NCBI GenBank assembly: GCA_029247685.1 | Contig: JAQWKT010000011.1 | Span: 1-60,143 of the forward strand | Length of the DNA: 60,143 nt | Direction of reading: 5' to 3' | From: Crocinitomicaceae bacterium | GTDB taxonomy: Bacteria; Bacteroidota; Bacteroidia; Flavobacteriales_D; Crocinitomicaceae | In this document: one piece after another, positions 1-7,554 of the stretch | Position numbering within the stretch: the stretch's first letter is position 1 | Layout: the number at the start of each line of letters is the position of its first letter | Made by a program: the position numbers and the translations under genes | The notes under the pieces: generated by a model | Told to the model about the DNA's origin: nothing | Seen by the model: the letters and a program-made list of their open reading frames with translations, nothing else | Databases searched by the model: none

Positions 1-2
1 AT

Positions 3-761
3 ATTTTAACTTTTAAAGAGTATAGAGAATATTTAGAAAACTATAAAGATCCAGAAAAAAAGCAAATAAATTTTGAGGTTTTACGTTCGGAAAAAAGTCG
101 CTTTATTTCAGAATTTACCGACTACCGTTTGGCATTTTATCCGATGACTGGCGCAAGAAAGACAAAATATAAAAACATTGTATGCCCCCAAAATCCAGAA
201 AGAATTGAGGACATGCTAAATGATTCTACCCGTTATTCAACCTTTCAATGGCCTGGGTTTTATGACACCAAAGACCCTAGATCCACTACGCTAAGCATGC
301 TTGGTATTCCGAAAAAAGTAATCGTAAAAGAAACCACCTCCAAAAATGAACAACACGATTCCTGTTTAGAATTTGACATTAGTTATGCAAGAAACACCGA
401 CACCAATTATATCACCAGAGTTGTAATTGGTGGAATCAAGAAAAGTCAACTCAAACAACTCGATCAAAACAACTACAACAAAGGTTTAAAAATGCCGATG
501 GGAATCGGTAATCATGGCTTTTATGAAGCAATTGATTATGCACAAACACATTCAAGTTCAACTAGCCCTTACTATGGATTTATAGTCGATAATCAAGGAA
601 AATGGGTAGATAGTCATTTTTTTGGAGTAGATGGACCATTGTTGCATCTTGATAAAGACAATCCAAATATTCTTCACTTTTGGTTGCTATCCTTTGAAAG
701 ACATGCGATGGTTTGCCATTTAACATTTCCTATTTCTCAAAGCAATAATTCCGGAAAATAA
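3..761 (+). CDS. Hypothetical protein, 5' end outside window
   Basis: The reading frame is open from the first bases of the window, so the gene starts upstream and only its C-terminal 252 codons are visible. A TTG at 129 could be called as a start, but the frame upstream of it is equally protein-like (charged, with KEYREYLENYKD), so I treat it as internal. The visible part is a soluble, mixed alpha/beta sequence without signal peptide, membrane segment or motif that I recognise. Notable pieces are GARKTKYKNIVCPQNPE near the start and GNHGFYEAIDYAQTH in the middle. It ends 4 bases before the uvrB start, so the two are probably co-transcribed. No function is proposed. Confidence 0.7.
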   Translation: MLTFKEYREYLENYKDPEKKQINFEVLRSEKSRFISEFTDYRLAFYPMTGARKTKYKNIVCPQNPERIEDMLNDSTRYSTFQWPGFYDTKDPRSTTLSMLGIPKKVIVKETTSKNEQHDSCLEFDISYARNTDTNYITRVVIGGIKKSQLKQLDQNNYNKGLKMPMGIGNHGFYEAIDYAQTHSSSTSPYYGFIVDNQGKWVDSHFFGVDGPLLHLDKDNPNILHFWLLSFERHAMVCHLTFPISQSNNSGK

Positions 762-765
762 GACT

Positions 766-2781
766 GTGCCAACCACCTTTGAACTCATTTCTGAATATTC
801 GCCAACAGGGGACCAACCACAAGCAATAGAGCAACTAAAAAACGGAATCCTCGAAGGCATCCCCTATCAAACACTACTTGGCGTTACTGGAAGTGGAAAA
901 ACATTTACGATAGCCAATGTAATTGAACAACTTAATAAACCAACACTTATTTTATCGCATAATAAAACACTTGCAGCCCAACTTTATGGCGAATTCAAAC
1001 AGTATTTTCCGAATAATTGTGTCGAATATTTTGTTTCTTATTACGATTACTATCAACCGGAGGCATACCTTCCTGTTACTGGCGTATATATTGAAAAAGA
1101 CCTTCAAATAAATGAAGAAATTGAAAAGCTTCGTCTATCTGCTACTTCCGCATTACTATCTGGAAGAAAAGACGTAATTGTAGTTGCCTCTGTATCCTGT
1201 ATCTATGGAATTGGAAATCCAGCAGAATTTGAACAAAGCATTATTTCTTTAAAAATTGGAGAAACAATTTCAAGAAATAAATTTCTATATCGGCTAGTTG
1301 AAAATCAATACAAAAGAAGCGACAAATATTTTGATAGAGGAAGTTTTCGAGTTTTAGGAGATACGATTGATATATATCTTGCTTATGCAGATTATGCATT
1401 AAAAATTGAGTTTTGGGGAGATGAAATCGAACAAATATCCACCTTCGATATTGAAGATAATTCAGAAATTGAAAAAATGGATAGTATTGATATTTATCCA
1501 GCCAATATTTTTGTTTCAAGTCCTGAAAATACGATACAAGCTATTGAACATATTTCTGTAGATATGCAATTGGAAGTCGAAGCCATGAAAAAAACAGGAA
1601 AAGATGAAGAAGCCAATCGCTTATATGAACGTGTGGATTATGACCTTGAAATGATTAGAGAACTTGGATATTGTTCGGGAATAGAAAATTATTCAAGATA
1701 TTTTGACCGAAGAAAACCCGGAGAAAGGCCATTTTGTTTGTTAGATTACTTTCCAAAAGATTTCATGATGGTTATTGATGAAAGTCATGTAACTATTCCA
1801 CAAGTTAAAGGAATGTATGGAGGAGATAAATCTAGGAAACAAAATTTAGTGGATTATGGATTTCGATTGCAAGCAGCCATGGATAACCGGCCATTAAAAA
1901 TTGAAGAATTTGAAAACTTACAAAATAAAACCATTTTTGTATCTGCAACTCCTGCAGATTATGAAATCGAAGCTTCCGAAGGAGTACTTGTAGAGCAAGT
2001 AATTAGACCTACTGGTCTTTTAGATCCAATTATAGAAGTTAGACCAAGTAAAAATCAAATAGATAATCTAATTACTGAAATCCAAAAACGAATTGAGATT
2101 TCCGAACGAACATTAGTAACTACTCTAACCAAGAGAATGGCAGAAGAACTCCAGAAATACCTGGATAGACTTGGGATCTTATGCCGGTATATTCATAGTG
2201 AAATAGACACCCTTGAACGTGTTGAAATACTAAGACAACTTAGGCTTGGGCAATTTCATGTATTAATTGGCGTAAATCTGCTTAGAGAAGGATTAGATCT
2301 TCCTGAAGTTTCTTTGGTGGCTATAATTGATGCAGATAAAGAGGGGTTTTTAAGAAACGAAAGATCTCTAGTTCAAACTGCTGGAAGGGCAGCAAGAAAT
2401 ATAAATGGATTTGTTATTATGTATGCAGATAAAATAACCAAATCCATGCAAAGAACTATGGAAGAAACCAATAGAAGAAGAGAAATTCAAATCCAATTCA
2501 ATAAAGAAAACGGATTAACTCCAACCCCATTGGTTAAATCTAAAAAAATGATAATTGAAGCTACCAAAGTAGCAGATGGAAACCTTCAATATAGAGATAA
2601 AAATAAAACAAGTGCTGAACAAAAGATTCCAATATTTAAAAACACCAAAGAAGCAGAAAAAAAAATAAAAGAATTAGAAAAGAAAATGCGAAAACACGCA
2701 AAAGACTTGGACTTTATGGAAGCAGCAAGAATACGAGATCTAATTAATGAAATTAAAAATGACCTTCAAACAAAACATTGA
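766..2781 (+). CDS. uvrB: UvrABC system protein B (excision nuclease helicase subunit)
   Basis: UvrB is the damage-verifying, ATP-dependent component of nucleotide excision repair; it is loaded by UvrA and recruits UvrC. The 671-residue protein has the usual family length. Visible motifs are the Walker A loop GVTGSGKT (residues 39-46), the DNA-inserting beta-hairpin region with YYDYYQPEAY (about 108-117), the DESH Walker B box (338-341), helicase motifs V/VI with NLLREGLDLPEVSL and QTAGRAARN, and a C-terminal UVR domain (about 630-665) that contacts UvrC. The start is GTG at 766, 4 bases after the preceding stop, and it gives the normal N-terminus (MPTTFELISEYSPTGDQPQA). The DUF3817 gene overlaps its 3' end. 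Confidence 0.98.
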   Translation: MPTTFELISEYSPTGDQPQAIEQLKNGILEGIPYQTLLGVTGSGKTFTIANVIEQLNKPTLILSHNKTLAAQLYGEFKQYFPNNCVEYFVSYYDYYQPEAYLPVTGVYIEKDLQINEEIEKLRLSATSALLSGRKDVIVVASVSCIYGIGNPAEFEQSIISLKIGETISRNKFLYRLVENQYKRSDKYFDRGSFRVLGDTIDIYLAYADYALKIEFWGDEIEQISTFDIEDNSEIEKMDSIDIYPANIFVSSPENTIQAIEHISVDMQLEVEAMKKTGKDEEANRLYERVDYDLEMIRELGYCSGIENYSRYFDRRKPGERPFCLLDYFPKDFMMVIDESHVTIPQVKGMYGGDKSRKQNLVDYGFRLQAAMDNRPLKIEEFENLQNKTIFVSATPADYEIEASEGVLVEQVIRPTGLLDPIIEVRPSKNQIDNLITEIQKRIEISERTLVTTLTKRMAEELQKYLDRLGILCRYIHSEIDTLERVEILRQLRLGQFHVLIGVNLLREGLDLPEVSLVAIIDADKEGFLRNERSLVQTAGRAARNINGFVIMYADKITKSMQRTMEETNRRREIQIQFNKENGLTPTPLVKSKKMIIEATKVADGNLQYRDKNKTSAEQKIPIFKNTKEAEKKIKELEKKMRKHAKDLDFMEAARIRDLINEIKNDLQTKH

Positions 2782-3064
2782 TTTACTACGAATAATTGCT
2801 TGGGCAGAAGGAATCTCTTACCTTCTTTTTGGAATTTCTATGCCTTTGAAATATGGTTTTGATATTCCAGAACCAAATTATGTTATTGGAATGGCACATG
2901 GAATATTATTTATTCTATATAATTTACTAGTCTTGGGCTATGCTTCAAAAAAGAAATGGAATATAAAACGTGTTATTTTTCTTTGCTTTCTTTCTCTTGT
3001 TCCATTTGGGACATTTTACGGAGATTATAAGTATCTAAAAATTAATAGCCTGCCTTCTCCTTAG
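2759..3064 (+). CDS. DUF3817 family membrane protein
   Basis: This is a small integral membrane protein of about 101 residues with two or three hydrophobic segments. It carries the family pattern LLRIIAWAEGISYLLFG followed by MPLKYGF and GMAHGILFILY. DUF3817 proteins are widespread in Bacteroidota and Actinobacteria, and their biochemical role is not established. Two in-frame ATGs (2747 and 2759) both lie inside the end of uvrB, so translation is coupled to uvrB whichever is used; the second gives the more usual MTFKQNIDLLR N-terminus. The 3' end overlaps the 3' end of the convergent thioesterase gene by 23 bases. Confidence 0.85.
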   Translation: MTFKQNIDLLRIIAWAEGISYLLFGISMPLKYGFDIPEPNYVIGMAHGILFILYNLLVLGYASKKKWNIKRVIFLCFLSLVPFGTFYGDYKYLKINSLPSP

Positions 3065-3476
3065 GAAAAGCGTTAAATGTACCTGAAGATTTTGCCAAAA
3101 CTTCATCATTTTGATTATACATGCTGGCTTCCATATGAAGGATATTGTTTCCTCTTTTTAGACAAGTGGATTTTACTATGATTTTATCGCCCGGTTTTAC
3201 AGCATTTAAAAAAGAAACCTTCATTTCAAGAGTAGAAACTACTTTTTGAGAAGAACATACCAATGACAAAGCTCCAACACCCATGCAGGAATCTAGAAGC
3301 GTCGTAACAACACCACCATGCGCTGCATGAGGAGTTGCAAGATGTTTTTTTTGAATCTCACATTCATACAATCCGTTTCCTGGCTGAATGATGGTGAAGT
3401 TAAAATCTAACATTTTCCCAAAATGATTAGATTCAATATATCGTTTTACTAATGGATGTTTATTAATTGGATGCAA
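3042..3476 (-). CDS. PaaI-type hotdog-fold thioesterase
   Basis: The 144-residue protein has the hotdog thioesterase signature HAAHGGVVTTLLDSCMGVGA (about residues 50-69), in which the HGG turn and the following acidic helix form the active site of PaaI/YdiI-like acyl-CoA thioesterases. VSTLEMKVSFLNAVKPGD matches the typical central strand. The substrate cannot be read from the sequence; a short aryl- or acyl-CoA is usual for the family. It is cytoplasmic, with no signal peptide. The gene is monocistronic or transcribed with the upstream hypothetical at 3509-4075. A second, divergent hotdog protein lies at 58833-59267. Confidence 0.9.
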   Translation of the reverse strand: MHPINKHPLVKRYIESNHFGKMLDFNFTIIQPGNGLYECEIQKKHLATPHAAHGGVVTTLLDSCMGVGALSLVCSSQKVVSTLEMKVSFLNAVKPGDKIIVKSTCLKRGNNILHMEASMYNQNDEVLAKSSGTFNAFPKEKAGY

Positions 3477-3508
3477 TGAAATTTGTTTTTTGTTAAAGAT
3501 AAGTGCTT

Positions 3509-4075
3509 TTAATTTAATCGATGATTGATAATATCCGAAATTTTATTGCAAAATTGAATTGGGGTATATGTTCGCCAATCCAATTCATCTAATTCGCCAC
3601 CAGATATTATAAACTGATCAAGATTAATGTTTTTGAATTCGTCTACCACATGTTTATGAAAATTAACCATAGAAATCCATCCATCATTAATTTCTTCAAA
3701 CCATTCCTCATAATAACATTCATCGGAATAATGAAAATTTAAAACATTTTCTCCGATTAATATAAACTTATTAATTTCCAACTCAATTAAAGGATCTATG
3801 ATTTCTTTTTTAAGGTTCATGATGTCATTTTCGATGGCATCATTCCATTCTCCAATAAATTCAATCACCGCAATATTTTCGGAATAATCAACATACAAAA
3901 TCTTTAAGAATAAAGTAGGAGATCCAAAATTATCCCATTGAGGATGCAACAAAAAATTATACACTTTATTGGTGAATTCAAATTCGCTGTATTCTCTAGC
4001 AAAAAATGGAGAAAGAGAATCTTCATTTGCTATATAATATGCTCTCCAATTAAAATATGGCTCTACATAATGCAT
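3509..4075 (-). CDS. Conserved hypothetical protein of Bacteroidota
   Basis: This is a 188-residue acidic, aromatic-rich protein beginning MHYVEPYFNWRAYYI. I chose the ATG at 4075 over the upstream ATG at 4096 because this N-terminus resembles a hypothetical family that I recall from Bacteroidota, in which the protein starts at MHYVEP. Recognisable stretches are SPFFAREYSEFEFTN, HPQWDNFGSPTLFLKILYVD, FILIGENVLNFHYSDECYYE and a terminal GGELDELDWRTYTPIQ. There is no signal peptide, transmembrane segment or catalytic motif that I know. It lies 32 bases upstream of the thioesterase on the same strand and is divergent from the lipoprotein gene at 4151. The function is unknown. Confidence 0.75.
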   Translation of the reverse strand: MHYVEPYFNWRAYYIANEDSLSPFFAREYSEFEFTNKVYNFLLHPQWDNFGSPTLFLKILYVDYSENIAVIEFIGEWNDAIENDIMNLKKEIIDPLIELEINKFILIGENVLNFHYSDECYYEEWFEEINDGWISMVNFHKHVVDEFKNINLDQFIISGGELDELDWRTYTPIQFCNKISDIINHRLN

Positions 4076-4121
4076 ACACAAAAATATAACATGCATATTA
4101 ATTAAATCGGTTTATTTCTAT

Positions 4122-4129
4122 TAATTTTG
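4122..4129 (+). promoter_or_regulatory. Candidate -7 promoter element TAATTTTG
   Basis: TAATTTTG is an exact match to the Bacteroidota -7 consensus TAnnTTTG. It lies 21 bases upstream of the ATG at 4151, in the gap between the divergent genes. I see no clear TTG -33 element at the right distance, so the assignment rests on one half of the promoter. Confidence 0.4.
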
Positions 4130-4150
4130 CAATGAATTTAATTTTCATAA

Positions 4151-5617
4151 ATGAAACCATTATTATTGCTTTCTTTGGTGTTTCTCTTATCTTGTTGTTG
4201 CGATAAAAAAACCAAAAAAATTGAAGATCGAGATGTAAATAATTTTGCAGTATCTGTGTTTTCAAATCAAGAAAATTTTTCTGTTTTTGGAAAAGTGGAA
4301 TTGCAAGCAATTTTAAAAAAATCAGAATTTAATAAAATAAAAATATCCGGAATTTCATTAGGTCTTTTTATTTCAGATTATTTAAGTCAATTGAACCCTA
4401 AAAAACCTATTTATTTCGGCCTAGAAGGCCCCTTTGATGCATCCTATTTTTCAGAAGAAAGCAAGGCATCCAAATATCTTTTTGCAGAGATAAAAAACAA
4501 TTCCTCATTTCTTGAATTTATGCAAAAACAAGGATTCGAATTAAAAAAATCTGAAAAAGATCAAATCAGCTATTTTTCTAACGATAATCTATTTTTTGCA
4601 GTGCAAGGAAATATTTTGATTGCCATCATCGATGCCTCAGAAAATGAAGCCATTCAAGAAGTAAAAAAACTATTTAAGCCTTCTTCCAAAAAACAAAAAT
4701 CAAAGATGGATGCTTTTCTCAAAACAAAAGGAGATGTTGTTTTTTGCACAAACATGGATGCTTTGTATTCCTCCTATAACGAGAAGCTAAAAAACATGGA
4801 TAAAAACATCCATGCTAAAATACAAAAGAACTTAAAAGAATCTTCCTTAAACACTGCTATCTTTTTTGAAAAAGGGCAAATTCGATTAAAATTCAAGTCC
4901 TATTTCTCAGAGAATTTGAAAAAAGAATTGGATTTCCTAAAACCTATCCAAGAAAACTCCATTATTAATAAGGTAGGGAGTGGAAAGCCAAAAGTAGGAA
5001 TTGATCTTCAACTTAATTTCAAAAAATTATCCAAATTTTTAAACACCTATTTCAACAACTACAACAGCGTTGTTAAAGATTCGGGTGCTGACATACTACT
5101 TGAAGACATGTCAATTTCAGACATTCTTGAAACTATTTTTAATGGCAACCTTTCCTGTTTAATTTATCCAGAAAAGAATGAAAATGGAGCAATTACTCCA
5201 AGCTTTCCTCAATTTAATTTATATATAGGTTTGGGGGCAAATGGAGAAGAAAAAATAGAAGAATTAGGTATTCTGTCCTTAATTAATGGGTTCTCAATAA
5301 ACAAAAATTTCATGTTGCTTTGTTCGGACCCAAAAAATCATCCAAAAAACGCAAAACTAAATCTCCGAAAAGACTTTGAAAGATTTGGAAAAAAACCGAT
5401 TAGTTTATTTATAGATATTGAAGGAGAAAACACCGAAGAATTTAATGAAATGACCCTTGGAATTATTCAAGAAATTAAAAACGCTTATTTAGAATTTGAT
5501 CTAGAAGGTGGCGAAATCATCATCCAAACAAAACATGCCAATGAAAATGTTTTAAAATCTTCAGTAAACTTTGGCTTAAGAATGCTTTCAGATAATTTAT
5601 TATCCAAATTATTTTAA
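4151..5617 (+). CDS. Exported lipoprotein, DUF4836-like
   Basis: The 488-residue protein starts with a short lipoprotein signal (hydrophobic core LLLLSLVFLLS, lipobox cysteines at 15-17, then CDKK), so it is probably lipid-anchored in the envelope. The body is soluble. It contains KKPIYFGLEG and segments describing two similar halves, each with a beta strand set and amphipathic helices, in the style of the large Bacteroidota DUF4836 lipoproteins. I make this family assignment tentatively from overall appearance. The stop codon is one base before the trmB start, so it is translationally linked to trmB. No enzymatic motif is visible and the role is unknown. Confidence 0.75.
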   Translation: MKPLLLLSLVFLLSCCCDKKTKKIEDRDVNNFAVSVFSNQENFSVFGKVELQAILKKSEFNKIKISGISLGLFISDYLSQLNPKKPIYFGLEGPFDASYFSEESKASKYLFAEIKNNSSFLEFMQKQGFELKKSEKDQISYFSNDNLFFAVQGNILIAIIDASENEAIQEVKKLFKPSSKKQKSKMDAFLKTKGDVVFCTNMDALYSSYNEKLKNMDKNIHAKIQKNLKESSLNTAIFFEKGQIRLKFKSYFSENLKKELDFLKPIQENSIINKVGSGKPKVGIDLQLNFKKLSKFLNTYFNNYNSVVKDSGADILLEDMSISDILETIFNGNLSCLIYPEKNENGAITPSFPQFNLYIGLGANGEEKIEELGILSLINGFSINKNFMLLCSDPKNHPKNAKLNLRKDFERFGKKPISLFIDIEGENTEEFNEMTLGIIQEIKNAYLEFDLEGGEIIIQTKHANENVLKSSVNFGLRMLSDNLLSKLF

Positions 5618-5618
5618 A

Positions 5619-6287
5619 TTGGGAAAAGACAAACTTAGGCGATGGAAAGAAATCAAGACTTTTAATAATGTCATTGAAAACGAATTTGGTGCAGATTGTG
5701 AATTTAAAGGGAAATGGAATAGCAAATTTTTCAAAAATGACAATCCAATTGTTTTAGAGCTTGGATGTGGAAAGGGAGAATATACGGTTGGTCTTGCAAA
5801 TCGAAACAAAAACAAAAACTACATAGGAGTTGATATTAAAGGAGCTAGAATATACATTGGTGCTAAAGAAGCATACACAAAAAAGTTAAGCAATGTGGGT
5901 TTTTTAAGAACAAGAATTGACTTTATCGATCTGTGTTTTGAAAAAAACGAAGTTGATGAAATCTGGCTAACCTTTTCGGATCCACAACCCAAAAAACCCA
6001 GAAAAAGACTAACATCCCCCCTATTTATTGAACGATACCGAAACTTTTTAAAACCAAAAGGACTCGTACATTTAAAAACCGACAATTCTCTTCTGTATGA
6101 ATATTCTATCGAAGAAATTAAAGAAAGAAACTACCCCTTGCTATATAGTTCGAGCGATATATATAAGGAACTACAAATTTTAAAAACCAATGAAGAACAA
6201 GAAGTTCTTCAAATAAAAACACACTACGAAAAAATGTTTGCCCAAAAAGGACATCTTATTAAGTACTGTTGTTTTTTAATTAATTAA
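5619..6287 (+). CDS. trmB: tRNA (guanosine(46)-N7)-methyltransferase
   Basis: TrmB uses S-adenosylmethionine to make m7G46 in the variable loop of tRNAs. The SAM-binding motif I is VLELGCGKGEY (residues about 46-56), followed by NYIGVDIKGARIY. The family hallmark SDPQPKKPRKRL (about 122-133) carries the substrate-binding and catalytic region, and TDN sits downstream at about 154. The length of 222 residues is normal. The TTG at 5619, one base after the preceding stop, is the only start that gives a complete N-terminus, and it implies coupling to the lipoprotein gene. The protein is cytoplasmic. Confidence 0.95.
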   Translation: MGKDKLRRWKEIKTFNNVIENEFGADCEFKGKWNSKFFKNDNPIVLELGCGKGEYTVGLANRNKNKNYIGVDIKGARIYIGAKEAYTKKLSNVGFLRTRIDFIDLCFEKNEVDEIWLTFSDPQPKKPRKRLTSPLFIERYRNFLKPKGLVHLKTDNSLLYEYSIEEIKERNYPLLYSSSDIYKELQILKTNEEQEVLQIKTHYEKMFAQKGHLIKYCCFLIN

Positions 6288-6295
6288 ATACAGTT

Positions 6296-6451
6296 ATGAA
6301 TCAACAAAAAGCAAAAGAACGATTATTATTTAGTGGGCCAATGTTTATTGGATTAGGAATAGGTTTTATTTTTAATCAAGTCGCAGCTGGAGTATTAATT
6401 GGGATTGGGATTGGGTTTGTTTTACAGTTTTTATATCTAAAAAATAAATAA
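6296..6451 (+). CDS. 51-residue glycine-rich membrane peptide
   Basis: This short ORF lies between trmB and the serine hydrolase, starting 8 bases after the trmB stop and ending one base before the next ATG. The peptide begins MNQQKAKERLLFSGPMF and continues as two hydrophobic stretches rich in small residues (FIGLGIGFIF and GVLIGIGIGFVLQFLYL), ending in a positive tail KNK. This looks like a helical hairpin with glycine-zipper spacing inserted in the inner membrane. Its exact fit between the flanking genes supports it being real. I know no named family for it. Confidence 0.7.
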   Translation: MNQQKAKERLLFSGPMFIGLGIGFIFNQVAAGVLIGIGIGFVLQFLYLKNK

Positions 6452-6452
6452 A

Positions 6453-7532
6453 ATGAAAATTGTACTTGTTCTCTTTTTCGTCTTTAGCTTTAAACTTTGC
6501 TATGTTCAAGAAACAAGGATAAAAAGCCCTGTTGATTTTGTGAAAAATAAAATCGATAGTTTTCCAGAAAATTTTCAGGTTTCAATCGCATTAATCAAAA
6601 ATGACAAGGTAGGTTATATTGGTTTTCAAAAAATTAATGGAAAACTAAAACAAATTTCAAACCACGACTCCATCTTTGAAATCGGATCGATTACCAAGGT
6701 TTTTACAGGAACTCTTTTGGCAAACATGGTAAACAAAGGAAAGATTAAACTCCATGGAAAGGTACATAAACAACTTGGATTCAAGCTTTTCAAAAACAAA
6801 AAACTAAGATATATTCATTTGGCTAACCATACTGCTGGACTTGAATCCTTGCCATCAAACATCTTGGATTTAGCAAACAACAATCCTGAAAAACCATACG
6901 ACCAATATACCGACTCTCTATTTGTATACCATCTTAAAAATGAATTACAAATTAAAAACAAACCCGGAACAGCTCATGAATACTCCAATCTTGGCACTTC
7001 CATTATTGGATATGCCATTTCTAAAATGGAAAACAAAAGCTATTCGGAATTATATCAAAAAGAAATTTTTGAAAAATATGGCCTAAATGACACTAAGTGT
7101 CACTCTAATAGAGATAAAATGGTTCGTGGCATTAATCACCAAGGAGAATTTGTTCCAAACTGGGATTTTGGACCAATGTTTCCATGTGGAGGAATTACTT
7201 CCAACACCAAGGATTTAGCCAAATTTTTAATCGCTCATTTTGATTCCACAAACCTCGATTTAAAACTTGCATGCACCCCAACATTTAAGGTTACTGGAAA
7301 TTTTAAGATTGGGCTATCTTGGCATATTTTTAACATACCTAAATTAGGCAAAATGATTTTTCATAATGGAGCAACTGGAGGATACAGATCCAGTACTGCT
7401 TTTATGCCAAAATTTAAAACTGGTGTAGTCGTTTTATCCAACATCTCTGCTTATTCAGCATATGCTGCAGAAATTGATGAAATCTGTTTTGATATTATTA
7501 ATAGGATTACTAAGCCACTAAAAAATAATTAA
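6453..7532 (+). CDS. Class C beta-lactamase-fold serine hydrolase
   Basis: This is a 359-residue exported protein with an N-terminal signal peptide (hydrophobic MKIVLVLFFVFSFKLCYVQ). It has the three active-site motifs of the penicillin-binding-protein/class C beta-lactamase superfamily: SxxK as S79-I-T-K82, YxN as Y177-S-N179 and a C-terminal HNG near 305 in place of KTG. That set is typical of DD-peptidase-like esterases and D-aminopeptidase-type hydrolases, so I do not call it a resistance enzyme. It is periplasmic or extracellular. The gene is the last of a run with 1-8 base spacing (lipoprotein, trmB, small peptide, hydrolase). Confidence 0.9.
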   Translation: MKIVLVLFFVFSFKLCYVQETRIKSPVDFVKNKIDSFPENFQVSIALIKNDKVGYIGFQKINGKLKQISNHDSIFEIGSITKVFTGTLLANMVNKGKIKLHGKVHKQLGFKLFKNKKLRYIHLANHTAGLESLPSNILDLANNNPEKPYDQYTDSLFVYHLKNELQIKNKPGTAHEYSNLGTSIIGYAISKMENKSYSELYQKEIFEKYGLNDTKCHSNRDKMVRGINHQGEFVPNWDFGPMFPCGGITSNTKDLAKFLIAHFDSTNLDLKLACTPTFKVTGNFKIGLSWHIFNIPKLGKMIFHNGATGGYRSSTAFMPKFKTGVVVLSNISAYSAYAAEIDEICFDIINRITKPLKNN

Positions 7533-7554
7533 TTTTACTTAAATAATTTTTAGT

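Noticed and set aside
129-131. TTG as start of the first gene
   Set aside because: The frame is open and protein-like up to the window edge, so the gene is truncated and this TTG is internal.
6453-7532. Calling the class C-fold hydrolase a beta-lactamase resistance gene
   Set aside because: The KTG box is replaced by HNG, as in esterase and peptidase members of the superfamily, and there is no ampR-like regulator nearby.
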